Source of the DNA: an uncultured Prevotellaceae bacterium | Lineage (GTDB): Bacteria; Bacteroidota; Bacteroidia; Bacteroidales; Bacteroidaceae | Reading direction: 5' to 3' | Assembly: GCA_946405805.1 (NCBI GenBank) | Contig: CAMJIL010000004.1 | Coordinates: 1-64,000, forward strand | Length of the DNA stretch: 64,000 nucleotides | Shown here: positions 26,889 through 37,149 of the stretch, one piece after another | Layout: the number at the start of each line of letters is the position of its first letter | Numbering within the stretch: the stretch's first letter is position 1 | Notes under the pieces: generated by a model | Told to the model about the DNA's origin: nothing | What the model saw: only the letters and a program-made list of their open reading frames with translations | Databases searched by the model: none | Program-made: the position numbers and the translations under genes

Positions 26889-28049
26889 CTACATACTATA
26901 GCTAAAGCCAAAGGAGAAGTATTCCTTAAATTGTAATAAGGTGTGTCCTGGCTCTATGGGCTTTACGCTGTCATCAAATCTTGGATATAGGAACAGGTTT
27001 GTTGAGAGAAATCTGTTCACCTTAAGCGAAATGGTGTTTTCCCATTCCACGAGCAGCTTGTGGTATGTTGTGTAAGCATAAAAACGTGTCTTCCACGAAA
27101 GCAAATCAACAATAGGCTTCCATTCTAGTTCTATTGTTGTCTGAGTACCAAAGTCCTCAATCGTGCGATGGTCTGTCTTTATACCGTTTGCTTCTGCCAA
27201 ATTCTTTCTATCTACATATTTGAAGTTAAACGCCAATGGTGCGAGGTGGATGACACCTTTCAGTTTCTTGTTTTTGGTCTCGACAAAGTAATCCATACCT
27301 AAAGAGACGTTAAGAGTGAAAGGCGACATAAAGTCCGAGTACGTCTTCTTGTCATTATCCTTCAAGCCCCTCATAAACTGTGTGTACGCCAGTACCTGCA
27401 AAGAATAGTACCATTGCTTATGTGCCTGACGGTCAAATCTTCCAGTATAACGTATCAGGTCTTCCGATGTCTTGAATTTATTGATGGTATCAGCATCTGA
27501 AGTGTGGAAACCCAATCGCAATTCCAACTTGTTGTTAAACTTCAGTTTCCTTGCATTGTCGTAGTTATATTGCAGGGTTACGGTTCCCAGCATCGCCCAA
27601 CTCTTGTTACCACTCTGATACCAGTTATCAGAAACGTGGTTCTGCATGAATTGCAGATAGTAGTCTCCCATAAAGGTCCAGAAATGGGGTTTTGTGACAT
27701 ATAAGTCTATTGGTTGCGTGGGTTTCTTTATTGGTACCTCCATAGTCGCAATGGGCAGTATCTTTGTAGTATCTGTCAGCGATAGTGAAGGCGGCGTTTC
27801 TGGAGATGTTCCGATGTTGACATTAGTTCCCGTCTCGATGTCTTTCTCCACCAATTCAGGGTGTTTGATATACATATCCAGCAATATTCTGTCCTCCAAA
27901 GACTGCTCGGCACTGTCACGATTCATGATATCCTTCGTAACAGTAGGGTAGTACTTCAATGGTGAGAACAGTCGAAAACTCGACGTCTGTGCCCACGTCC
28001 CACAGACACCTAGTGTCATAAACAATATAATGCATAATGCATAATGCAT
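26889..28049 (-). CDS. DUF3078 protein, predicted outer-membrane barrel
   Basis: This 386-aa protein has a short signal peptide encoded by an aatgcat heptamer repeat. The DUF3078 core follows (FWTFMGDYYLQFMQNHVSDNWYQSG, LEYN-like LQYNYDNARKLKFNNKLELRLGF). The C-terminal half alternates aromatic residues as in barrels and ends in FSFGFSYSM. The function is unknown. It lies downstream of the acid phosphatase on the same strand. Confidence 0.85.
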   Translation of the reverse strand: MHYALCIILFMTLGVCGTWAQTSSFRLFSPLKYYPTVTKDIMNRDSAEQSLEDRILLDMYIKHPELVEKDIETGTNVNIGTSPETPPSLSLTDTTKILPIATMEVPIKKPTQPIDLYVTKPHFWTFMGDYYLQFMQNHVSDNWYQSGNKSWAMLGTVTLQYNYDNARKLKFNNKLELRLGFHTSDADTINKFKTSEDLIRYTGRFDRQAHKQWYYSLQVLAYTQFMRGLKDNDKKTYSDFMSPFTLNVSLGMDYFVETKNKKLKGVIHLAPLAFNFKYVDRKNLAEANGIKTDHRTIEDFGTQTTIELEWKPIVDLLSWKTRFYAYTTYHKLLVEWENTISLKVNRFLSTNLFLYPRFDDSVKPIEPGHTLLQFKEYFSFGFSYSM

Positions 28050-28145
28050 AATTCTTATTTCTTAATTCTTAATTCACAATTATTCTTTACCTCTCACCTC
28101 TCACCTCTTACTTCTTACCTCTTACCTCTTACTTCTCACTTCTCA
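28022..28145. repeat. Heptamer arrays upstream of DUF3078
   Basis: Three successive 7-bp-period tracts are joined: aatgcat units (28029-28050), ttcttaa/ttcacaa units (28051-28085) and cctctca/cctctta/cttctta units (28089-28145). The last tract runs into the stop and final codons of the acid phosphatase gene. Confidence 0.9.
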
Positions 28146-28861
28146 TCCTTCACCTTCCTATACTCTTTCTGCGCCTTCTTCATCTGTTCTATGAAGGCAG
28201 GACAATTTTGCAAGACACAATATCCGATGGTAGCACCATTACGGCTGGCATCCACATCGCTCTGCCAATGAGCTCCGGCAATGACGCGGCTTTGAGCATA
28301 GATATGGGCACGATAGAAGAGGGTGTCAGCATTCTCTGGTGCTATCTGTGCCATTACCAGGGCGCAAGTCTGGCCACGCAGAGCATGCCCGGAAGGATAG
28401 CTGCCCTCACCACGTAAGTTGTCCTCTTCCCCTGTCAGCATTGGTTCGTCGTAACGTTCAAAAGGACGCTGACGCTTATAATGTGCTTTGGGGGCTACGC
28501 GCATTTGGTCGATGGTGTAGATTGCCGTAGTAAGCAGTTTGTATATTTCAGGAGTACCCTCTAGTGTCACCTCCAAGCCGAAAGGTACTGCAAACTGGTG
28601 GAACAGCGAGTCGATAGAGTCCCATATAGCATCACCCTTTGCGATAGCAGCGCGTTTAGGGTCTTTGCGCTGTTGCTTTCCCCACGCATATCGCACAATG
28701 TCGTTTGAAAACTCAGGACTGTCGAAAGCTGGAGGTGCTGGCAGACACTTTATGAGATTAGGTAATTGCTCCGTAGTGAGATAGATAGCCTTCTGAGCTG
28801 AAATACTCACTATTGCTGCAAAAAATACAAATAATATTGTTAATATTTTTTTAGTACCCAT
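28136..28861 (-). CDS. Class A acid phosphatase, PAP2 family
   Basis: This 241-aa secreted protein has a signal peptide ending SISAQ. The three PAP2 motifs are KRQRPF, GSYPSGHA and RVIAGAHWQSDVD, with the family catalytic histidines. The GSYPSGH form is characteristic of class A nonspecific acid phosphatases, which release phosphate from organic phosphomonoesters in the periplasm. A conserved-spacer promoter lies 28 bases upstream. Confidence 0.92.
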   Translation of the reverse strand: MGTKKILTILFVFFAAIVSISAQKAIYLTTEQLPNLIKCLPAPPAFDSPEFSNDIVRYAWGKQQRKDPKRAAIAKGDAIWDSIDSLFHQFAVPFGLEVTLEGTPEIYKLLTTAIYTIDQMRVAPKAHYKRQRPFERYDEPMLTGEEDNLRGEGSYPSGHALRGQTCALVMAQIAPENADTLFYRAHIYAQSRVIAGAHWQSDVDASRNGATIGYCVLQNCPAFIEQMKKAQKEYRKVKDEK

Positions 28862-28888
28862 TTATGCTTCTATTTTTAAAATCGCGTA

Positions 28889-28919
28889 CAAAGATACGAT
28901 TAAGTGAGCAAAATACCAA
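28889..28919 (-). promoter_or_regulatory. Promoter with conserved spacer (acid phosphatase)
   Basis: On the minus strand, a CTTG -33 box, spacer GTATTTTGCTCACTTAATCG and TATCTTTG (28889-28896). It mirrors the plus-strand promoter at 28999-29030, with 19 of 20 spacer bases identical. Confidence 0.8.
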
Positions 28920-28998
28920 GAGAAAATGATAAAAAAGTTATTAAACCTTGTATTTTTCAAGTGAAAGTATAAACAAAAATGAAATAATTTCCTTTTTG

Positions 28999-29030
28999 TT
29001 TGCTATTTTGCTCACTTAATCGTACCTTTG
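28999..29030 (+). promoter_or_regulatory. Promoter with conserved spacer (Dabb gene)
   Basis: TTTG (28999-29002), spacer CTATTTTGCTCACTTAATCG, TACCTTTG (29023-29030). It precedes the Dabb gene by 34 bases. Confidence 0.85.
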
Positions 29031-29064
29031 TGCCCAAAGTTGAAAAACAAAGAAATATTTAGTT

Positions 29065-29370
29065 ATGGTTAAACATGTAATTTTGTGGACATTGAATCCG
29101 GAACTCTCTGAGGATGAGAAGAAAGCAGTTAAGGCAGGTATTAAGGCTGGTTTGGAAGGACTTGTTGGTAAGGTACCAGGCCTTATAGATGTGAAGGTGA
29201 ATGTTGATGGTCGCCTAGAATCATCAAATGCTGATGTGATGCTCGATAGCACTCTCGAGAGCGAAGCAGCTTTGAAGGCTTATGCTACCCATCCAGCACA
29301 TGTCGCAGTTGCTGATAATAAAGTACGTCCTTATACCGTACAACGCTCATGCTTAGACTTTGAAATCTAA
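29065..29370 (+). CDS. Dabb-family (stress-responsive alpha/beta barrel) protein
   Basis: This 101-aa protein begins MVKHVILWTLNPE, the hallmark Dabb start with the conserved His4. It continues with GLEGLVGKVPGLIDVKV and ends with an ATHPAHVAV-like segment. Dabb proteins form dimeric ferredoxin-like barrels; some act as small enzymes, many are unassigned. The secreted esterase gene follows after 21 bases. Confidence 0.9.
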   Translation: MVKHVILWTLNPELSEDEKKAVKAGIKAGLEGLVGKVPGLIDVKVNVDGRLESSNADVMLDSTLESEAALKAYATHPAHVAVADNKVRPYTVQRSCLDFEI

Positions 29371-29391
29371 TTTTCTCTCAATAAATACATA

Positions 29392-31173
29392 ATGAAAAAA
29401 TCTGTTCTATTACTCGTTCTACTGATTGCCGGAATAACATCGGTAATGGCAGACAACATCACTGTTGATGGTGTTAATCGTACTTATAATGTCTATGCCC
29501 CAAAGAACTTGGGAGAGAATCGTCCCTTACTCATCTTCTGTCACGGATATAACCAGGATGCCAACTGGATGCAGAACAGCGAGTTTAAAAACGATAATGT
29601 GAGCATGGAGGCTGTCTGTGATACAGCAAAGTTCGTCGTAGTGTTCCCTAATGGTATCAACAAGGCTTGGGACATCTCAGGCAATAGTGACATCAATTTC
29701 ATCAAGGCCATCATCGATAAGATGGCAACCCAGCATAAGATTGACCGCAACCGCGTCTATCTCGGAGGCTTTTCAATGGGTGGCATGCTGACCTATCATG
29801 CTATGAACAAGATTTCCGACCTCATAGCGGCCTTTGCTCCATGTAGCGGATATCCTATGGGCGGTGCTACTGCAAGCGCAAGTGCTCGTGCCATACCAAT
29901 TCTGCATATTCATGGTACTGCCGATGAAACATGCGCTTTCAGTGGCGCACAGCCGGCTCTTAATGTGTGGATAGCCCACAATGGTTGCTCCACAACAGAA
30001 AGGGTTATCAATAACTACAATGGTTTCAATGGTTGTAAGATGCATATCTGGGGAGGCGGACAGGACGGTTCTGAGGTACGCCTGTTGGAATTGCCTAACA
30101 AAGGCCACTGGATAAGCAAAGAACCACAGGTATATACAGGTAAGGAGATATGGAACTTCTGCAAGCGTTTCTCCTTGAATAGGACTACTCCCAGCGTAAA
30201 AATCACTTCACCCTCTGATGAAGCAAAGTATATCAGCTATGGCATCAAGGAAAAAGTGATATTTCCTGATATCACTATCACAGCCACAGCAGAAGATCCT
30301 AATGGTACTATAGAAAAGGTGGAGTTCTATGATGGCTCTACACTTTTCGCCACATGCACAGAAGCACCTTATCAGGCAACCCTCTCTGATGACAAGAGTG
30401 GTAAGCATAAGTTGCAGGTTGTTGCTACCGATAACGATGGTGAGACAAGCACAGCTTCTGTTATCGTGACTCTGCAGAATCCGACATTGGCATTAAGCCT
30501 TTCAACAAGTTTTAATGAAGCAAATGCTCTCCCAGCAGGATGGACAGTCTTTGACAGTAGCGAAAAACGCTCAGGCCCAGGGAATGGCTATTCATCAGGT
30601 AGTCGAGTGCTGCAGTTTACGGGCAGTTCGAAGGGATTCAGCTATGGCCTTTACTTTCGCAACATAAATGGTGCCGCTCATCAGGGTTGGGCAAAATATG
30701 GTCTTCCGGAAGGGGGACATTCTCTTAGTTTAGCACCAGGACATTATAAGGTGAAGTATAGGGCTTGCAACTGGAATATGCCCAATTTCGGTCAGGTAGA
30801 GGTCAGCATCGATAAGCGTTCTGATAACAAGAGTGTTGCCAGTCAGGTCTATACCCCAAACATCAACATCGGTAATTCGGCATCCAATAGTTTCAGTGTT
30901 CCTACTCAGCAGATTTTTGAGTTTGATATCACAGAACAGGACGACTATGTCATAGCCTTCTACAGTGCTACATCAGGCTGGAGCGACTGCATCATCGGCC
31001 AATTAAGCATTGAGAATGTTAGCTATTCAGTAACAGACATCAAAATGGTGCCTGATGTAAAAGGTGAGAAGTCTGATGTTTGGTATGACCTGCAAGGCCA
31101 ACGCGTTGACAATAACACCCCTCATAAACCAGGAATGTATGTCAGTAAAGGCAAGAAAATATATGTAAGGTGA
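29392..31173 (+). CDS. Secreted PHB-depolymerase/feruloyl-esterase-like protein (CE1-type)
   Basis: This 593-aa protein has a signal peptide (1-20). Its alpha/beta-hydrolase domain (about 25-265) has RPLLIFCHGYNQ for the oxyanion region, the nucleophile Ser in GGFSMGGMLTY, and a His in NKGHW. Then come an Ig-like domain (about 270-365, VKITSPSDEAKY), a carbohydrate-binding-like beta domain (about 370-555) and a C-terminal tail (WYDLQGQRVDN, GMYVSKGKKIYVR) typical of Prevotella secreted enzymes sorted by type IX secretion. It is likely to release ester-linked groups from plant cell walls; the substrate is inferred. Confidence 0.85.
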   Translation: MKKSVLLLVLLIAGITSVMADNITVDGVNRTYNVYAPKNLGENRPLLIFCHGYNQDANWMQNSEFKNDNVSMEAVCDTAKFVVVFPNGINKAWDISGNSDINFIKAIIDKMATQHKIDRNRVYLGGFSMGGMLTYHAMNKISDLIAAFAPCSGYPMGGATASASARAIPILHIHGTADETCAFSGAQPALNVWIAHNGCSTTERVINNYNGFNGCKMHIWGGGQDGSEVRLLELPNKGHWISKEPQVYTGKEIWNFCKRFSLNRTTPSVKITSPSDEAKYISYGIKEKVIFPDITITATAEDPNGTIEKVEFYDGSTLFATCTEAPYQATLSDDKSGKHKLQVVATDNDGETSTASVIVTLQNPTLALSLSTSFNEANALPAGWTVFDSSEKRSGPGNGYSSGSRVLQFTGSSKGFSYGLYFRNINGAAHQGWAKYGLPEGGHSLSLAPGHYKVKYRACNWNMPNFGQVEVSIDKRSDNKSVASQVYTPNINIGNSASNSFSVPTQQIFEFDITEQDDYVIAFYSATSGWSDCIIGQLSIENVSYSVTDIKMVPDVKGEKSDVWYDLQGQRVDNNTPHKPGMYVSKGKKIYVR

Positions 31174-31209
31174 CAGCCGTTGCATAGCTTGGTAGTTTGA
31201 TATTTCAAG

Positions 31210-31258
31210 AAATAGCCTAAGAAACAAAGTTAAGAAAATGTTTTTTAGGCTATTTTTT
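31210..31258 (+). terminator. Rho-independent terminator
   Basis: AAATAGCCTAA (31210-31220) pairs perfectly with TTAGGCTATTT (31245-31255), followed by further T residues. It ends the Dabb-esterase transcript. Confidence 0.85.
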
Positions 31259-31476
31259 AACGGTTCTTCCTTGAACGATAAGGTCAGGTTATTGAAAAAT
31301 AAGGCAAGGTATTGAATTTTTGCGGACATCCGCACTTTTGTCGACTCTATCTCATGCAAGCCATTATCTCGTTAAAGTTTCTTAAATATTTGTGGCTGTC
31401 GCTGATTTTTTGTAATTTTGTAGAGAAAATCGTGTTCTAACCATGTTCTGCGGTTTGTTGTAAAAGAAAAGTATAT
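31259..31476. promoter_or_regulatory. clpP upstream region with promoter at 31389-31420
   Basis: TTTG (31389-31392), 20 bases, TAATTTTG (31413-31420) is a full promoter match 57 bases before clpP. The rest of the region holds a small hairpin (TGCGGACATCCGCA near 31320) and no credible gene. Confidence 0.7.
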
Positions 31477-32184
31477 ATGATTATGAATAATATTACAAGT
31501 GATTTCAGAAAGTTTGCCACTGGCAAAGTTGGCATGAACGGTATGGTGGTGGATGATGTGCTGAGAGCACAGAGTCAGTATCTTAATCCTTATATCCTGG
31601 AGGAGCGTCAGCTGAACGTGACTCAGATGGATGTGTTCTCACGTCTGATGATGGAACGCATCATCTTCTTGGGAACAGAGATTAACGATTATACTGCCAA
31701 TACAATACAGGCGCAGTTGCTGTATTTGGACTCTAACGACCCTGGTAAGGATATCTCAATATATATCAACAGCCCTGGCGGTAGCGTGATAGCTGGATTG
31801 GGCATCTATGACACAATGCAGTTTATTACCTCTGATGTTGCTACTATGTGTACAGGCTTAGCTGCCTCTATGGGCGCTGTGCTGCTGGTAGCAGGTCAGG
31901 AGGGTAAGCGTTCTGCTCTGCCTCATGCAAGGGTGATGATACACCAACCTCTTGGTGGCGTGCAGGGTCAGGCATCTGACATAGAGATTGAGGCAAGAGA
32001 GATACAGAAGTTTAAGAAGGAATTATATACCATCATAGCAGAACACTCTCACACTCCTTATGATAAGGTGTGGGCTGACTCTGACCGTAACTATTGGATG
32101 ACGGCAGAAGAGGCGAAGGAGTATGGTATGGTAGATCAGGTGTTGAAGAAAAAACAGACAAATGGCGAGGAAGAAACTAAATAG
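31477..32184 (+). CDS. clpP: ATP-dependent Clp protease proteolytic subunit
   Basis: This 235-aa serine protease subunit has catalytic Ser131 in [11 protein letters not shown] and His156 in [11 protein letters not shown], with the Asp in the C-terminal [13 protein letters not shown] region. Translation may start at 31477 or at the second ATG, 31483. It forms tetradecamers that degrade substrates unfolded by ClpX. Its 3' end overlaps clpX by 23 bases. Confidence 0.97.
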   Translation: MIMNNITSDFRKFATGKVGMNGMVVDDVLRAQSQYLNPYILEERQLNVTQMDVFSRLMMERIIFLGTEINDYTANTIQAQLLYLDSNDPGKDISIYINSPGGSVIAGLGIYDTMQFITSDVATMCTGLAASMGAVLLVAGQEGKRSALPHARVMIHQPLGGVQGQASDIEIEAREIQKFKKELYTIIAEHSHTPYDKVWADSDRNYWMTAEEAKEYGMVDQVLKKKQTNGEEETK

Positions 32185-33391
32185 ATGTAGCTTCTGCGGA
32201 AGAGATGAACATGAAGTGCCCCTACTGATTACTGGTATGGATGGCTTTATATGTTCTGATTGCGTAAAGCAGGCATATAACATTATACAAACTGTCGATA
32301 AGAAAACACCTGATGGTGTTGTGACAAGTCAGCCAAGTGGCATGAATATGGCGCAGGTGCCAAAGCCACAGGAGATAAAGGAGTATCTGGATCAGTATAT
32401 CATTGGTCAGGATGAGGCAAAGAAATATCTTTGCGTGGCTGTATATAACCATTATAAGCGTCTGTCACAGCCAGAGGATGAGGATGGTGTGGAGATAGAG
32501 AAGTCCAACATTATCATGGTGGGTTCTACTGGTACAGGAAAAACCCTCTTGGCACGCACTATAGCCAAACTGCTGAATGTGCCTTTTACCATCGTGGATG
32601 CTACAGTATTCACTGAGGCAGGTTATGTAGGTGAAGATGTGGAGAGTATTCTGAGTCGTCTGCTGCAGGCTGCTGACTACGACCTCGCTGCTGCACAGAG
32701 AGGCATAGTATTCATCGACGAGATAGACAAGATAGCTCGCAAGAGCGATAATCCAAGCATTACTCGTGATGTCAGTGGTGAGGGTGTGCAGCAGGGCCTG
32801 TTGAAACTGTTGGAGGGTACTGTGGTAAATGTACCACCAAAGGGTGGACGCAAGCATCCTGATCAGGATTATGTACATGTAGATACAAGAAACATCCTCT
32901 TTATCTGTGGTGGTGCCTTTGATGGCATAGAGCGCAAGATAGCACAGAGAATGAATACCCATACTGTGGGATATCAGAGTGTGATGAATGTGCGAAAGAT
33001 AGACAAGAATGCCTTGATGCAGTATATTGCACCACAGGATTTGAAGTCTTTCGGATTGATACCAGAGATAATAGGTCGTCTGCCTGTGTTGACACATCTG
33101 GACCCATTGGATCATGATGCTCTGAGGCGTATTCTCGTAGAGCCAAAGAATAGCATTATACGCCAGTATATCAAGCTCTTCAAGATGGATAAGATAACTC
33201 TGACATTTACTACAGAGGCGTTGGACTACATCGTTGATAAGGCTGTTGAATATAAACTCGGAGCTCGCGGATTGCGTTCGATAGTAGAGAATATTATGAC
33301 GGATGCCATGTATGAGGCACCATCAAAGAATCTTGCAAAATTTGAAGTGACAAAGGAATATGCCGAAAGTCAACTTGCTAAAACCGCTTAA
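32162..33391 (+). CDS. clpX: Clp protease ATPase subunit ClpX
   Basis: This 409-aa AAA+ unfoldase has an N-terminal zinc-binding domain (Cys9, 12, 31, 34), Walker A GSTGTGKT near 120, Walker [12 protein letters not shown], and the pore-loop region [10 protein letters not shown]. The IGF loop for ClpP binding is not obvious by eye. The start ATG lies inside clpP, and its end overlaps recQ by 32 bases, so the three genes are tightly coupled. Confidence 0.97.
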   Translation: MARKKLNRCSFCGRDEHEVPLLITGMDGFICSDCVKQAYNIIQTVDKKTPDGVVTSQPSGMNMAQVPKPQEIKEYLDQYIIGQDEAKKYLCVAVYNHYKRLSQPEDEDGVEIEKSNIIMVGSTGTGKTLLARTIAKLLNVPFTIVDATVFTEAGYVGEDVESILSRLLQAADYDLAAAQRGIVFIDEIDKIARKSDNPSITRDVSGEGVQQGLLKLLEGTVVNVPPKGGRKHPDQDYVHVDTRNILFICGGAFDGIERKIAQRMNTHTVGYQSVMNVRKIDKNALMQYIAPQDLKSFGLIPEIIGRLPVLTHLDPLDHDALRRILVEPKNSIIRQYIKLFKMDKITLTFTTEALDYIVDKAVEYKLGARGLRSIVENIMTDAMYEAPSKNLAKFEVTKEYAESQLAKTA

Positions 33392-35537
33392 AGAGTACTT
33401 CGGCTTCGACTCGTTCAAGGGTCGGCAGGAGGAAATTATCAAGCATCTGCTTGATGGGAAGGATTGCTTTGTGCTTATGCCAACAGGCGGTGGAAAGTCA
33501 TTGTGCTACCAACTGCCATCTCTCATAATGGAGGGAACAGCCATAGTGGTATCTCCATTGATAGCCCTCATGAAGAATCAGGTGGATGTGATAAATAGCA
33601 TGAGTGAACATGATGGCATTGCCCATTGTCTGAACTCCTCGATGAATAAGGCTGCAATAGATCAGGTAAAAGAGGATGTGAGGAAGGGTGTCACAAAACT
33701 TCTGTACCTTGCACCAGAATCGTTGCAGAAAGAAGAGAATATAATGTTCCTGAAGGAGATAAAGGTGTCATTCTTTGCTGTTGATGAGGCACATTGTATC
33801 TCAGAATGGGGACATGACTTTAGACCAGAATACAGACGCATCCGTCCTGTTGTCAATGCCATAGGAAGGGCTCCGATAATAGCTCTTACTGCAACAGCAA
33901 CAGAAAAGGTGAGGACTGACATAAAGAAGAATCTGGATATACCAAAGGCGAAGGACTTTATGAGCTCCTTTAACAGGCCAAGTCTTTATTACGAGGTTCG
34001 CGCAAAGACTCCAGATATCGACAAACAGATAATAAAGTTCATACGTCAGCATCAGGGTAAGAGCGGTATAGTATATTGCCTGTCTCGAAAGAAGGCCGAA
34101 GACCTTGCTGAGGTGCTGAAGACAAATGATATAAAGGCGGCAGCATATCATGCAGGTCTCGATACGGCAGTGCGTAATGAGACACAGGATGACTTCCTGA
34201 TGGAGCGCATCGATGTGATATGTGCTACGATAGCCTTCGGAATGGGTATCGACAAGCCTGACGTGCGCTTTGTGATACACTATGACATCCCAAAATCGCT
34301 GGAAGGCTACTATCAGGAAACAGGTCGTGCCGGACGTGATGGTGGAGAGGGAATATGCATAGCATTCTATTCCCACAGAGACCTGATGAAACTGGGTAAG
34401 TTCATGGATTCGAAGACGGTGGCAGAGCAGGAGATAGGTAAACACCTGCTGCAGGAGACGGCAGCATACGCTGAGTCTTCTATATGTCGTCGTAAGATGT
34501 TGCTGAAATATTTTGGCGAGGATTATCCATATGACAACTGCGGAAACTGCGACAACTGTAAGCATCCGAAGGTAAAGGTTGAGGCTGCTGAAGGACTGAA
34601 GGCTGTGTTGACAGCAATACTGGCAGTGAAACAGAACTTCAAGATGGGATATGTCATAGACTTCATAAAGGGTCGTGCTACAGACGATATCGTATCTCAC
34701 AAACACGACCAACACGCAGAATTCGGTTGTGGAGAGGATATGAACGAAAAACTCTGGCATCCAATTATTCGTGAGGCGATGGTCGAGGGTTATATCAAGA
34801 AGGAAGTAGAAAGCTACGGAAACTTGAAGGTCACCACTGCTGGAAAGAAATGGCTCAAGGAATACAATAAGGACACCAAGTTCTATGTCACAGAAGACAA
34901 TACCTATTCAGACGAAGAGGTAGAAAGTTCTGCAACAGGAGGAGCTCTCGATGAAGAGTTGTTTCACATACTGAAGAACCTGCGTCGTGATGTGGCAAAG
35001 GAGAAGAAAGTGCAGCCTTACATCGTATTTATGGAGTCTTCGCTGGAACAGATGGCTACGATGTATCCTACTACCATCGAGGAACTGCAGACAATACAAG
35101 GAGTGGGGCAGGGAAAGGCAAAACGTTTTGGAAAGCCATTCCTTGAGGTCATAAAGAAATACTGCGAAGAGAACGATATAGTACGCCCAGAGGATATCCG
35201 CGTAAAGACGGTAGCTAAGAACTCTATGGGCAAACTGAAGATAGTACAGTGTATCGACAGAAAGATTTCTCTCGACGACATATGCAGTTCTATGAGTCTC
35301 AAGATGCCAGAACTACTCGACGAACTGGAGGCAATAGTATATAGTGGTACGAAGGTGGACCTGAGCTACTATATCGAGGAAGTGATGGATGAGGAACAGA
35401 TAGACGATATCTATGGCTACTTCGCAGAAGCAGAGACAGACAGCCTGCAGAAGGCTTACGAGGAGTTCGCTGGAGCATATACCGATGAAGAGGTAAGGCT
35501 TATCAGACTCATGTATATCAGCGAGAATGCGAACTAA
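33360..35537 (+). CDS. recQ: ATP-dependent DNA helicase RecQ
   Basis: This 725-aa 3'-5' helicase has Walker A MPTGGGKS (40-47), the DEAH box (142-145, [16 protein letters not shown]), motif [13 protein letters not shown] and a zinc-binding cluster ([15 protein letters not shown]). A winged-helix RQC region and an HRDC domain (about 520-610) follow, and beyond that a roughly 110-residue extension. It unwinds recombination and replication intermediates. The overlap with clpX is typical of Bacteroidales. Confidence 0.95.
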   Translation: MPKVNLLKPLKEYFGFDSFKGRQEEIIKHLLDGKDCFVLMPTGGGKSLCYQLPSLIMEGTAIVVSPLIALMKNQVDVINSMSEHDGIAHCLNSSMNKAAIDQVKEDVRKGVTKLLYLAPESLQKEENIMFLKEIKVSFFAVDEAHCISEWGHDFRPEYRRIRPVVNAIGRAPIIALTATATEKVRTDIKKNLDIPKAKDFMSSFNRPSLYYEVRAKTPDIDKQIIKFIRQHQGKSGIVYCLSRKKAEDLAEVLKTNDIKAAAYHAGLDTAVRNETQDDFLMERIDVICATIAFGMGIDKPDVRFVIHYDIPKSLEGYYQETGRAGRDGGEGICIAFYSHRDLMKLGKFMDSKTVAEQEIGKHLLQETAAYAESSICRRKMLLKYFGEDYPYDNCGNCDNCKHPKVKVEAAEGLKAVLTAILAVKQNFKMGYVIDFIKGRATDDIVSHKHDQHAEFGCGEDMNEKLWHPIIREAMVEGYIKKEVESYGNLKVTTAGKKWLKEYNKDTKFYVTEDNTYSDEEVESSATGGALDEELFHILKNLRRDVAKEKKVQPYIVFMESSLEQMATMYPTTIEELQTIQGVGQGKAKRFGKPFLEVIKKYCEENDIVRPEDIRVKTVAKNSMGKLKIVQCIDRKISLDDICSSMSLKMPELLDELEAIVYSGTKVDLSYYIEEVMDEEQIDDIYGYFAEAETDSLQKAYEEFAGAYTDEEVRLIRLMYISENAN

Positions 35538-35547
35538 TATATAAATA

Positions 35548-35566
35548 AGGTCAAAGGTCAAAAGTA
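35548..35566. repeat. Short heptamer tract
   Basis: Two and a half aaggtca/aaggtca units, then taatatt-like repeats, fill the gap between recQ and glyS. Confidence 0.5.
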
Positions 35567-35594
35567 AATTATAATATTATAATATAAAGAAAAA

Positions 35595-37139
35595 ATGGCA
35601 CAACAAGAAGACGTTTTTAAGAAGATTGTAAGTCATTGTAAGGAGTATGGCTTTGTATTCCCATCAAGTGATATCTATGATGGATTAGGCGCTGTTTATG
35701 ACTATGGTCAGAATGGTGTAGAGATGAAGAACAACATCAAGCAGTATTGGTGGCAGTCAATGGTATTGCTGCATGAGAATATCGTGGGTATCGACTCAAG
35801 TATCTTCATGCATCCGACCATATGGAAGGCATCAGGACACGTGGATGCTTTCAATGACCCTCTCATCGATAATCGCGACTCAAAGAAGCGCTATCGCGCT
35901 GATGTGCTCATCGAGGAGCAGATGGCGAAATATGAGGATAAGATTGCTAAAGAGGTAGAGAAGGCAAAGAAGAAATTCGGTGATGCCTTCGATGAGGCAA
36001 AGTTCCGCGAGACGAACCCTCGTGTGCTGGAGAATCAGAAAAAGTTTGATGACCTTCATGCACGCTATTCAGAGGCTATGAACAAGATGGACCTCGATAT
36101 GCTGAAGCAGATAATACTGGACGAGGAGATCGTATGTCCTATCAGCGGCACCCGTAACTGGACTGACGTAAGACAGTTTAACCTGATGTTCTCTACAGAG
36201 ATGGGCGCTTCTGCTGACAATAGCATGAAGATATACCTGCGTCCAGAGACAGCACAGGGAATCTTCGTTAACTACCTCAATGTGCAGAAGACTGGTCGTA
36301 TGAAGATTCCTTTCGGAATAGCACAGATTGGTAAGGCCTTCCGTAATGAGATAGTGGCTCGTCAGTTCATCTTCCGCATGCGTGAGTTCGAACAGATGGA
36401 GATGCAGTTCTTTATTAAGCCAGGCACAGAACTCGACTGGTTCGCAAAGTGGAAGGAAACACGTATGAAGTGGCACCAGAACCTTGGTATGGGTGCAGAG
36501 AACTATCGTTTCCATGACCACGACAAACTGGCTCACTATGCTAATGCTGCAACAGATATCGAGTTCCACATGCCGTTCGGATTCAAGGAGGTAGAGGGTA
36601 TCCACTCTCGTACTAACTTCGACCTCTCACAGCATGAGAAATTCTCTGGCAAGCAGATAAAATACTTCGACCCAGAGCTCAACGAGTCATATACTCCGTA
36701 TGTCATCGAGACATCAATAGGTGTTGACCGTATGTTCCTCTCTGTATTGTGTCACTCTTATGAGGAAGAGAAGCTGGAGAATGGTGAGACACGTACAGTA
36801 CTCCACCTGCCTGCTGCCCTCGCTCCTGTGAAGCTGGCTGTATTCCCTCTGACAAAAAAGGACGGACTGCCAGAGAAGGCACGCGAGATTATCGACAATT
36901 TGAAGTTCCACTTCAACTGCAAATACGAAGAGAAAGACCAGATAGGAAAGCGCTATCGTCGTCAGGATGCTATTGGCACACCATTCTGCGTGACTGTAGA
37001 TCATCAGACACTCGAAGATAATACTGTAACACTGCGCTACCGCGACACTATGGAGCAGGAGCGTGTAAACATTGCTGACCTGCAAGGTATTATAGAGGAT
37101 AAGGTTTCTATCACTTCTCTACTCAAGAAACTTCAGTAA
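35595..37139 (+). CDS. glyS: Glycyl-tRNA synthetase (single-chain type)
   Basis: This 514-aa class II synthetase is of the alpha2 type shared with archaea and eukaryotes rather than the alpha2beta2 bacterial type. Visible are the HPTIWKASGHVDAFNDP segment, motif 2 IGKAFRNEI and REFEQMEMQFF, motif 3 with IGVDRMFLSVL, and a C-terminal anticodon-binding domain starting LAPVKLAVFPL. It charges tRNA-Gly. Confidence 0.96.
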   Translation: MAQQEDVFKKIVSHCKEYGFVFPSSDIYDGLGAVYDYGQNGVEMKNNIKQYWWQSMVLLHENIVGIDSSIFMHPTIWKASGHVDAFNDPLIDNRDSKKRYRADVLIEEQMAKYEDKIAKEVEKAKKKFGDAFDEAKFRETNPRVLENQKKFDDLHARYSEAMNKMDLDMLKQIILDEEIVCPISGTRNWTDVRQFNLMFSTEMGASADNSMKIYLRPETAQGIFVNYLNVQKTGRMKIPFGIAQIGKAFRNEIVARQFIFRMREFEQMEMQFFIKPGTELDWFAKWKETRMKWHQNLGMGAENYRFHDHDKLAHYANAATDIEFHMPFGFKEVEGIHSRTNFDLSQHEKFSGKQIKYFDPELNESYTPYVIETSIGVDRMFLSVLCHSYEEEKLENGETRTVLHLPAALAPVKLAVFPLTKKDGLPEKAREIIDNLKFHFNCKYEEKDQIGKRYRRQDAIGTPFCVTVDHQTLEDNTVTLRYRDTMEQERVNIADLQGIIEDKVSITSLLKKLQ

Positions 37140-37149
37140 AAAAGAAATA

